Source: Verrucomicrobiia bacterium (GTDB lineage Bacteria; Verrucomicrobiota; Verrucomicrobiia; Opitutales; Opitutaceae). From it: 20,413 bases of DNA. Position 1 is the first letter of the stretch. Each line of letters begins with the position of its first letter. The DNA is taken from assembly GCA_030424825.1 (NCBI GenBank), contig JAUHWE010000010.1:1-20413 (forward strand), read 5' to 3'. The position numbers were made by a program, and so were the translations under genes. Shown piece by piece: positions 1-5,437 of this stretch. The notes below the pieces were generated by a model, which worked only from the letters and a program-made list of their open reading frames with translations, did not search any database and was not told the origin of the DNA.

Positions 1-362
1 GTATTGTCGGTTTGAACACCGCTATGTTCTATTTTTACGTGGGCACCTCGGCTGATGGTTACCCCAGGGTGATTGAGGAACTCGTAAAGGAAGTGGATCG
101 CGTTCGTGAAAGAAAGGTCACAGCGAAGGAGCTTGATCGCTGTAAGACGCGCTTGAAGGCATCTAGGCGCATGAGCATGCAAACTAACGCGTCTTGCGCG
201 AGCCAGGCTGCCATGAATGTAGCCTACGGATTGCCTGCGAACGACTGGAAGGCGTATGATCAGAGAATTGATTCCGTCACTGCCCAAAGCCTCGCCGATT
301 TTGCTGAGAAGTACTTGTGCGAAAAAGACCGTGTCGAGCTTGTCATCGGAGCAGTAGAGTAA
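1..362 (+). CDS. M16 family zinc peptidase, C-terminal end (5' part outside window)
   Basis: The reading frame is already open at base 3, so this is the 3' end of a longer gene; the TTG at 12 is internal and not a real start. About 119 residues remain. They match the last half-domain of M16 (insulinase/processing peptidase-like) proteins: a beta strand FYFYVGTS, a long charged helix (VIEELVKEVDRVRERKVTAK, then ELDRCKTRLKA), a helix with SMQTN...ASQAAMNVAYGLP, a segment IDSVTAQSLADFAEKYL of the kind that closes M16 repeats, and a final strand VELVIGAVE. The zinc-binding HxxEH motif would lie upstream, outside the window, so catalytic competence cannot be judged: the protein could be an active peptidase or a non-catalytic M16 partner subunit. 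The family cuts peptides in a closed clamshell chamber. The stop TAA is at 360-362 and no strong terminator follows directly. Confidence 0.85.
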   Translation, partial: IVGLNTAMFYFYVGTSADGYPRVIEELVKEVDRVRERKVTAKELDRCKTRLKASRRMSMQTNASCASQAAMNVAYGLPANDWKAYDQRIDSVTAQSLADFAEKYLCEKDRVELVIGAVE

Positions 363-536
363 TCGTAAGGCGCATACGACCTTCCGGGCGCTTTTTGAAT
401 AAAGGTCCCAATCCCTTTGCCAGCTTAACCTGCTGCGGGGTCGAGCCGTCGTGTATGGTCTCAACCGCAATCGAGGAAAACGCTCAATCGTATTTTTAAA
501 CGGCCCACAAACGGTGGGGCACGTTCCAAAGAAAAG

Positions 537-564
537 GCCAGACCGCTATGAATAGCGGCCTGGC
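537..564 (-). terminator. Strong hairpin, possible leftward terminator
   Basis: GCCAG, one A·C mismatch, CCGCTA, loop TGAA, TAGCGG, CTGGC: eleven base pairs around a tetraloop. Read leftward the stem is followed by CTTTTCTTT, a short U-rich tract, which is the usual look of a rho-independent terminator. Read rightward the flank is GT-rich (GGTGTGGGTGTG) with no T run. No recognised leftward gene lies to its right before lexA, so the transcript it would end is unknown. It could instead be a structured RNA element or a decayed repeat. Confidence 0.4.
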
Positions 565-883
565 AGGTGTGGGTGTGTTGGGAGGGAAATTGTTGTGTGG
601 TAATAGACTTACGTAGCTTTCATTTTGATTTCAAGCACTTCCTTGCAGACTTATTGCAGGAATGCGCACTTTGTGTTGTAATCAGAAATTAGTATGAGGC
701 AAATTAGGGATAGTTCCTATGTGATTTAGGGGATTGCATACGTCTGAGAGTAGTTCTAAGCGCATATACGTATCCATATTCTGGAATAAGCTTTGATTGG
801 TCGCCCTAAATGAAAGTGGGATAGGCTGAAAGGGGTCGTTAAAGAGTAAAATCATCGGCTTTAAAGTTTTTATATTTTGATCT

Positions 884-912
884 TTGACAAGGTTGGAAGG
901 TCGTGATCTAAA
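884..912 (+). promoter_or_regulatory. Probable sigma-70 type promoter of lexA
   Basis: A perfect -35 hexamer TTGACA (884-889), a 17-bp spacer and a -10-like TCTAAA (907-912, four of six consensus positions). Transcription would begin around 919-921, within the palindrome that overlaps the lexA start codon. This implies a leaderless or nearly leaderless message and direct occlusion of the start site by bound repressor. Confidence 0.55.
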
Positions 913-930
913 TAGTGTTCATGAACACTA
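913..930. promoter_or_regulatory. Perfect 18-bp palindrome over the lexA start: probable LexA operator
   Basis: TAGTGTTCATGAACACTA equals its own reverse complement over all 18 bases. It sits just downstream of the -10-like hexamer and its central ATG is the likely start codon of lexA. Position and perfect symmetry suggest autoregulation. Its core, GTTC-AT-GAAC, has half-sites of the TGTTC/GAACA type with a 2-bp centre. I recall that a published verrucomicrobial LexA motif uses the same half-sites with a wider centre; that comparison is from memory. Confidence 0.7.
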
Positions 931-1529
931 AAAGGGATTCGCTTACTCGAAGGCAGCAGGAGATCCTCGATTTCGTTAGGAAACAGCGTTCCCGAACGGG
1001 GAAAATGCCCTCAACTAGGGAAATCCAGCGGCACTTTGGATTCGCGAGTCAAACCGCAGCTGTCAATCATTTGAAGGCCCTGGAGCGAAAAGGGTGTTTG
1101 CGTCGATTGCCGGGAGACTTGCTTCCGGTGAACACAAGTCGCTTTAGTCAGGTACCGCTTCTTGGCAGCATTCCAGCGGGTTTGCCGACCTTTGAGGAGG
1201 AGAGTTCTGAGGGAGGTGTGGCAGTCGATCTTTCTTCGATCGGGGTGTCGGAAGGGGCGCGCACGTTTGCTCTAACCGTTCGAGGGGATTCTATGATTGG
1301 CGCCCACATACAAGAGGGAGATGTGGTTGTGTTGGAATACAGGGAGCCGCGTGATGGGGATGTGGTTGCGGCTCTGATCGATGGGGAAACCACACTGAAA
1401 CGTTTTGTAGTGAACAAGGGGCGACCTTACTTGAAGGCGGAGAATCCGGCTTACCCGGATTTGATTCCGGCAGTGGAGCTCATTGTGCAAGGCGTCGTAG
1501 TGGCGTTAACCCGAAAGGTGTTCCAATGA
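921..1529 (+). CDS. lexA: LexA repressor of the SOS response
   Basis: LexA is a dimeric repressor that cleaves itself when stimulated by RecA on single-stranded DNA, releasing DNA damage genes. Counting from the ATG at 921 (202 aa), the N-terminal winged-helix domain is residues ~8-70 (LTRRQQEILDFVRKQR, MPSTREIQRHFGF, NHLKALERKGCLRR). The self-cleavage bond is Ala86-Gly87 in SIPAGLP, and the S24 catalytic pair is Ser124 (RGDSM) and Lys160 (TTLKRF). All key residues are present and the length is normal. A GTG at 915 in the same frame is an alternative start, but the predicted transcription start near 920 and the palindrome favour ATG 921. The only purine-rich stretch upstream (GGAAGG, 895-900) is too far for either start. 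The stop codon overlaps the next start (ATGA), so lexA heads an operon with two small genes. Confidence 0.95.
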   Translation: MNTKRDSLTRRQQEILDFVRKQRSRTGKMPSTREIQRHFGFASQTAAVNHLKALERKGCLRRLPGDLLPVNTSRFSQVPLLGSIPAGLPTFEEESSEGGVAVDLSSIGVSEGARTFALTVRGDSMIGAHIQEGDVVVLEYREPRDGDVVAALIDGETTLKRFVVNKGRPYLKAENPAYPDLIPAVELIVQGVVVALTRKVFQ

Positions 1530-1825
1530 TTGGAGTCGGCGAGATTTCACTGGCTGCCAATGGAGGGAAAGCCGGGGGCTATCGGTTGCGTTCCGTCGTT
1601 GACTCGATGGACGCCACTGATGGCCGTCAGGCCAGTTGCCAGGCTTGGGCGCAGGTATTGAGTCAGCAGGCACATTCAAGGCTCGCTGAATCGGCAGGGG
1701 CTTACGGTCTCAGAGAAAGGCTTAATTTGCCCGATGTTGAAGACGAGGGTGATTGGGAGCGTGATATTTCTGAATTGGGAATTTGGATAACGTATCTGGA
1801 AAATAAGTACGATTTAAAAAGGTGA
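1526..1825 (+). CDS. Unrecognised 99-residue protein, translationally coupled to lexA
   Basis: The ATG at 1526 overlaps the lexA stop (ATGA), and AAAGG lies seven bases upstream inside lexA, so translation is probably coupled to the repressor. I recognise no family. The protein is soluble-looking: no signal peptide, membrane segment, cysteine pair or metal motif. The N-terminal third is Gly/Ala-rich and may be flexible. The middle (QASCQAWAQVLSQQAHSRLAE) could form a helix. The C-terminal part is acidic with aromatic residues (DVEDEGDWERDISELGIWI, then TYLENKYDLKR). Lying behind lexA under the same operator, it should be induced by DNA damage. In other bacteria genes next to lexA often encode damage-inducible division inhibitors (SulA in Pseudomonas, YneA in Bacillus, DivS in Corynebacterium) or mutagenesis factors, but nothing in this sequence ties it to any of them. 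Gene reality is supported by the tight packing and the ribosome binding site; function is unknown. Confidence 0.7.
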   Translation: MIGVGEISLAANGGKAGGYRLRSVVDSMDATDGRQASCQAWAQVLSQQAHSRLAESAGAYGLRERLNLPDVEDEGDWERDISELGIWITYLENKYDLKR

Positions 1826-1829
1826 AGGT

Positions 1830-2024
1830 ATGGACAAGCGATTTAAAGACATAATTGTTAGAGACAGCCGCAGCGAGAATATGGCCCGACGCTTACTGGA
1901 GATTTCGGATCAGGATCGGTGTCGCCGTCAGAGATGGATGTTATTGGCAAATGGCGGACTGCTCCGCGGCCTAGAATTGGATGGCAAATCAGATTCTTTA
2001 GGACGTGGCAATTGGAGCCGATAG
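1830..2024 (+). CDS. Unrecognised 64-residue basic protein, third gene of the lexA operon
   Basis: It starts four bases after the preceding stop, with a good ribosome binding site (AAGGTGAAGGT directly before ATG), the clearest in this operon. The product is small and Arg/Lys-rich (DKRFKDIIVRDSRSENMARR, then a segment containing DRCRRQRW), with one short hydrophobic stretch (MLLANGGLLRGLEL) and no signal peptide or full membrane helix. It contains one cysteine. I recognise no family. The basic charge would fit binding to nucleic acid or to an acidic partner, possibly the acidic protein encoded just upstream; both ideas are inference. It ends 18 bp from the stop codon of the convergent rsmA, with no terminator between them, so the two transcripts may overlap at their 3' ends. 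Confidence 0.6.
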   Translation: MDKRFKDIIVRDSRSENMARRLLEISDQDRCRRQRWMLLANGGLLRGLELDGKSDSLGRGNWSR

Positions 2025-2042
2025 TGGGACGAGCGGGAAGGG

Positions 2043-2879
2043 CTAGCCGATCTCGGCCCGGCTGAGTTGTATCCAAGTGTCAATCCCTAGTTGCTCGGAT
2101 CGGGATTGTAGATCTATGCCGAGTTGATCAAGGATGGTGAGCCAGATGGCGGCCTGCGAGTGCGATGACTTTCGGAGGAGGGAACCGATTTGTTTCCGGC
2201 GCTGCTTGAAGAGGTCTCGGATCAGTTGCCGATCGGGCTTTGGGAAATGGTAGGGGTGTTGTTTTGACTTTAGGTGGAGCAGGCAGGAACCAACGTCGGG
2301 CTTTGGGTAAAAGCAACTTCCTGCTACATTGTGCGACTGAGAGGTTTCGAAAGCGGCTTGGAGGAAGATGCTAATGCTCCCGAATTGTTTCGTTCCTGCA
2401 GGAGCAATAAATCTCTGGGCGGCTTCCTTTTGCAGCATAAGTGTCATGCTCTGGGGAGCGGGTCCGACTATCACGGATTCCATCCATGGCGTCGAAATAG
2501 CGTAGGGAAGGTTGGCGACAATCTTAAAGCGGGAGATTTCGGAGGGAAGTCCGGCCAAGGGGAATTCCATCGCGTCTCCTTCGAGGAGGTGAAGCCTTCC
2601 ATTGGAATTCGATTCCATTTTTCGGATATGGGCGGCAAGCCTTTTGTCCATTTCAATTGAATACACGATTGCCCCGGCGTCGAGTAGCGCTTGGGTGAGA
2701 GTGCCGAGACCGGGTCCGATTTCGACTACGGTGTCGCCCGCCTCTATCTGAGCGAGTTCTAAGGACTTACGGACGATGTTTCCATCGATGAGAAAATTCT
2801 GCCCCAAACTCTTGACAGGGCGATGGCTCAGCGTTTCCAGCAGAGCCCGAGTTTCCGTGGGTGATAGCGGCGACGACAT
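2043..2879 (-). CDS. rsmA: 16S rRNA (A1518/A1519-N6)-dimethyltransferase RsmA (KsgA)
   Basis: This SAM-dependent enzyme dimethylates two adjacent adenines in the 3' terminal hairpin of 16S rRNA late in 30S assembly; loss gives kasugamycin resistance. The 278-residue product has the family's features in order: SLGQNFLIDGNIVRK near residue 24, the SAM-binding motif I VVEIGPGLGTLTQALLDAG (~50-68), the acidic motif II end in YSIEMDKRLA, the catalytic motif IV NLPYAISTPWM (~123-133), and a C-terminal helical domain with LFKQRRKQIGSLLRK that helps hold rRNA. Length is normal. The ATG at 2879 lies seven bases after the trpC stop, so it is the second gene of a trpC-rsmA unit and probably relies on the trpC promoter. 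Its 3' end faces the lexA operon closely. Confidence 0.95.
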   Translation of the reverse strand: MSSPLSPTETRALLETLSHRPVKSLGQNFLIDGNIVRKSLELAQIEAGDTVVEIGPGLGTLTQALLDAGAIVYSIEMDKRLAAHIRKMESNSNGRLHLLEGDAMEFPLAGLPSEISRFKIVANLPYAISTPWMESVIVGPAPQSMTLMLQKEAAQRFIAPAGTKQFGSISIFLQAAFETSQSHNVAGSCFYPKPDVGSCLLHLKSKQHPYHFPKPDRQLIRDLFKQRRKQIGSLLRKSSHSQAAIWLTILDQLGIDLQSRSEQLGIDTWIQLSRAEIG

Positions 2880-2886
2880 GGGAGGG

Positions 2887-3678
2887 CTATGCCGAATGAA
2901 AAGCCTGCATCAACTCGCGGGTGGATTCGGCCTTCATAAGCGCCTCGCCGACCAAAATGGCTTTTGCTCCGGCAGCCCTCGCTCTTCGAGCATCGTCTTG
3001 GTTCCAAATTCCGCTTTCTGAAATTGCGACGACATCCGAGGGAAATTGGGGAATGAGTCTTTCGGAAAACGCTAGGTCGGTTTTGAATACAGCGAGGTTA
3101 CGATTGTTGACACCGATGATTCGAGCATCGTGTGCGACGGCTCGTTCGAGTTCTGGTTCACTGTGAATCTCGTAGAGTGAATCCAGCCCGGCCAGATCCG
3201 CTGCTTCGCGAAGCGCTTTCATCTCATCATCAACCAGGGCTCGAACAATGATCAAGATTGCAGAAGCGCCGGCTTGGGAGGCTTCCAAAACCTGAATGGG
3301 GTGAATCATGAAATCCTTTCGGAGACACGGAACCCCTCGATTTTGGCGTTTGAATTGTTTGGTGACCGATTCCAGGTCGGCCATCGACCCTCCGAAAAAC
3401 GCTTGGTCGGTCAAAATTGACAGGCAATCCGCTCCGGCATCGACATACTTGGCGGCCTGCTCAGTGGCCGCTCCTAGTTCCTTGATCTCGCCTGCCGATG
3501 GAGAGCGGCGCTTTATCTCCGAAATGACCGCAAGGCCTTTGGGTGCCTTTAGGGCATCCAGAAATCGGCCTGACTTTGAGTCGCCTCGGCTCAATTCAAG
3601 CTCAGATGCGGAAACGTCGCGAATGTTTGCGGCGATCTCTCGCCGTTTCCATGCCATTATTTCCGTCAGTTTGTCCAT
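2887..3678 (-). CDS. trpC: Indole-3-glycerol phosphate synthase
   Basis: TrpC closes the indole ring of 1-(2-carboxyphenylamino)-1-deoxyribulose 5-phosphate to give indole-3-glycerol phosphate in tryptophan synthesis; it is a cytoplasmic TIM-barrel enzyme. The 263-residue product carries the hallmark motifs: VISEIKRRSPSAGEI (beta1 lysine), SILTDQAFFGGSMADLE, CLRKDFMIHPIQVLEA (catalytic Lys/Asp), LYEIHSEPELERA (catalytic Glu), IIGVNNRNL, VAISESGIW and AILVGEALMKA (phosphate site). Length fits a stand-alone enzyme, not a TrpC-TrpF fusion. No other trp gene is in the window, so the pathway is split up on this chromosome. It is the first gene of a leftward pair with rsmA and is divergent from mazG; the promoter must lie in the short gap or inside the 5' end of the mazG open frame. 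Confidence 0.95.
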   Translation of the reverse strand: MDKLTEIMAWKRREIAANIRDVSASELELSRGDSKSGRFLDALKAPKGLAVISEIKRRSPSAGEIKELGAATEQAAKYVDAGADCLSILTDQAFFGGSMADLESVTKQFKRQNRGVPCLRKDFMIHPIQVLEASQAGASAILIIVRALVDDEMKALREAADLAGLDSLYEIHSEPELERAVAHDARIIGVNNRNLAVFKTDLAFSERLIPQFPSDVVAISESGIWNQDDARRARAAGAKAILVGEALMKAESTRELMQAFHSA

Positions 3679-3774
3679 CTAGGTCGAATTAAGGGAGTGA
3701 GATTGAAAGTTCGGCCCATTGCTGTCGAGGATTGTATTTGCTCTGTTTTTAGGAGCGTAGATACATGTACGGCT

Positions 3775-4443
3775 GTGAGTGCTATAGACGAACTTTTAGA
3801 AACGATGGCTCGACTTCGAGCCCCAGATGGATGCCCGTGGGATCGCGAGCAAGATCACCAGTCGATCGCTGAATGTCTCGTGGACGAGTGTAGCGAGCTA
3901 TTGGAGACGATTGACAAGCTGGATATGGATCACATGAGGGAAGAGCTCGGTGACGTGCTCCTGCAGGTGGTGTTCCATTCGCAATTGGCCAAAGAATCGG
4001 AGCATTTCGATTTCGAGTCCGTGGCTCGGGAGATCAACGACAAGCTGATCCGCCGCCATCCGCACGTGTTTGGGGAAGGGACACTCGATACATCCGATCA
4101 AGTGCTCCATCAATGGGACGCGATCAAAGCACTGGAAAAGAAGAACAATCCAGAAACGGAATCCGTCTTCAAGGATCTCCCTCCGTCGCTGCCGGCATTG
4201 ATGTTCGCGGTCGATATCTTTAAGCAGATCGAGAAGAAAGCGCTGCCTACGGGCCCATTGGTCGATCGGGAATCGATCGAGACGATGGCGGATTCCATTG
4301 ACGAGGAGACTGCAGGGGCCTTGCTTTTCGAAATCGCAGCGGCCTGCCGTTCGAAGGGGATCGATCCTGAATCGGCTGTGAGACGATACGCGCGGGCGGT
4401 GCAGTACGAGTCGGAAGCGCTTGCCACACAAGCGACGAGCTGA
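3775..4443 (+). CDS. mazG: Nucleoside triphosphate pyrophosphohydrolase MazG
   Basis: MazG hydrolyses (d)NTPs to monophosphates and pyrophosphate, cleaning the pool of abnormal nucleotides and, in E. coli, lowering ppGpp. The hallmark N-terminal half is clear: MARLRAPDGCPWDREQDHQS, then the metal-binding helices DECSELLETI and EELGDVLLQVVFHSQLA, and INDKLIRRHPHVFGE. A second, more divergent MazG-like half follows (LPALMFAVDIFKQIEKKALP...ALLFEIAAACRSKGIDPESAVR), as in two-domain MazG. The frame is open from a GTG at 3697 (248 aa), with AAGGGAG suitably placed for a TTG at 3703. I place the start at GTG 3775 (222 aa) because VSAIDELLETMARLR then lines up with the E. coli N-terminus from the first residue, though no Shine-Dalgarno supports it. 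The xer gene follows after 15 bp, probably in the same operon. Confidence 0.92.
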   Translation: MSAIDELLETMARLRAPDGCPWDREQDHQSIAECLVDECSELLETIDKLDMDHMREELGDVLLQVVFHSQLAKESEHFDFESVAREINDKLIRRHPHVFGEGTLDTSDQVLHQWDAIKALEKKNNPETESVFKDLPPSLPALMFAVDIFKQIEKKALPTGPLVDRESIETMADSIDEETAGALLFEIAAACRSKGIDPESAVRRYARAVQYESEALATQATS

Positions 4444-4458
4444 AACGCTCGCTCGAAC

Positions 4459-5418
4459 GTGATGCCTCGTAGTAAAGCGACGGATTCGATTGTCGACGCA
4501 ACGCCTGAACGCTGGCGCAGCGAGTGGCTCCCGCCATTCTTAGACCACCTGAGCAAGGAGCGCCGCTTGTCGGACTATACGGCTCGAAACTACTCGACGG
4601 CAATTGGACGTTTTTTCGATCATTTGCAATCTTCGGGATCATGGGATGGCAAGCTTGGTGGAATCACTCTCAGAGACGCCCGCGACTTCGTGATTGAGGA
4701 GCAAAGGAGAGTCAGTCGCGTGACTTTGCGGAATTATGTCTCTGGCCTGAAAACCTTTTTCAAGTTCTGGATTCGCCAAGGTAAAATCGACCGCAGTCCG
4801 CTCGATGGACTAACGATCCCGAAACCGGCCAAGAAACTCCCCATATTTATGACGGAGCAGCAAGTGCTGCGGCTTTTGAGGGGACCGACGCGATTGCTCG
4901 AGCAGGAGGTGATCGAACCGTTCGTTGCTTGGAGAGACCGGCTCGTCCTCGAGCTGCTCTACGGGGCAGGATTTCGAGTGTCTGAGTTGGTAAATCTAAA
5001 ATATGGCGATATCAGCTTTGAGGAAGGAGTCGCTCGCATCGTTGGAAAAGGGGGCAAGTCACGAATCTGCCCTCTCGGAAAAGTGGCGATGACCGCCTTG
5101 CAGACATGGAAGTCTGAGTATGCTCCAACGACTGGCTACTCGGACGTGGTAGTGGTGAGCAATCAGGGCCGTCCCTGGTCTTCCCGGCAGATTCAGCTGT
5201 TGCTCAAAAAGTACCTGAGTCTAGCGGAGTTGCCGATGGACATCACGCCTCATAAAATTCGGCATTCCTACGCAACTCATCTTTTAGATAACGGCGCCGA
5301 TTTAAGACTCGTTCAGGAGCTTCTTGGACATTCCAAGCTTTCGACGACCCAGATTTACACACACGTGAATCTAGGACGCCTAAAAGCCGTTTACGACCGA
5401 GCTCACCCTCGGGCATAA
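4459..5418 (+). CDS. xerC: Xer-type tyrosine recombinase (XerC/XerD)
   Basis: Xer recombinases resolve chromosome dimers at dif before cell division, with FtsK. The 319-residue protein has the normal two-domain layout: an N-terminal SAM-like core-binding domain (~25-115; FLDHLSKERRLSDYTARNYS, then LRNYVSGLKTFFKFW) and a C-terminal catalytic domain. All active-site residues are present: Arg173 (GAGFRVSEL), Lys197 (VGKGGKSR), His265 and Arg268 (HKIRHSYATHLL), His291 (LLGHSKLSTTQ) and nucleophile Tyr300 (IYTHVN). Length and the lack of att sites or phage genes favour the housekeeping enzyme over an integrase. XerC versus XerD cannot be settled from motifs alone. The start is GTG 4459 or the ATG right after it at 4462; no clear Shine-Dalgarno is visible. 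It sits 15 bp after mazG and 19 bp before the protease gene. Confidence 0.9.
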   Translation: MMPRSKATDSIVDATPERWRSEWLPPFLDHLSKERRLSDYTARNYSTAIGRFFDHLQSSGSWDGKLGGITLRDARDFVIEEQRRVSRVTLRNYVSGLKTFFKFWIRQGKIDRSPLDGLTIPKPAKKLPIFMTEQQVLRLLRGPTRLLEQEVIEPFVAWRDRLVLELLYGAGFRVSELVNLKYGDISFEEGVARIVGKGGKSRICPLGKVAMTALQTWKSEYAPTTGYSDVVVVSNQGRPWSSRQIQLLLKKYLSLAELPMDITPHKIRHSYATHLLDNGADLRLVQELLGHSKLSTTQIYTHVNLGRLKAVYDRAHPRA

Positions 5419-5437
5419 TCTAGATAAGCCGTTCGAA

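Larger units (their letters stand above)
363..920. other. Long intergenic region upstream of lexA, no convincing gene
   Basis: About 558 bp separate the M16 gene from lexA. The contents I can support are a strong hairpin at 537-564 and the lexA promoter and operator at 884-930. The second half (about 640-900) is clearly more AT-rich than the coding DNA around it. Open frames exist on both strands: a 57-codon leftward ATG frame at 855-682, a 46-codon leftward frame without a start at 483-343, and a rightward frame at 317-499. None has a Shine-Dalgarno or a recognisable product, so none is called as a gene. A leftward non-coding transcript ending at the hairpin is possible but unproven. Confidence 0.7.

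Noticed and set aside
343..483. Leftward 46-codon frame with protein-like composition (PQQVKLAKGLGPLFKKRPEGR region) overlapping the M16 gene end
   Set aside because: It begins right after a stop codon with no usable start, overlaps a real coding end, and I recognise no family; at most a gene remnant.
317..499. Rightward 60-residue frame overlapping the M16 gene
   Set aside because: It starts inside the real gene in another frame, has no ribosome binding site, and its composition is unlike a protein.
682..855. Leftward ATG-initiated frame of 57 codons between the hairpin and the lexA promoter
   Set aside because: No Shine-Dalgarno, no recognisable sequence, AT-rich background and short length; a chance frame is as likely as a gene.
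4459..5418. Possibility that the tyrosine recombinase marks an integrated mobile element
   Set aside because: It has Xer length and layout, sits between housekeeping genes in an operon-like run, and no att duplication, tRNA target or phage gene is nearby.
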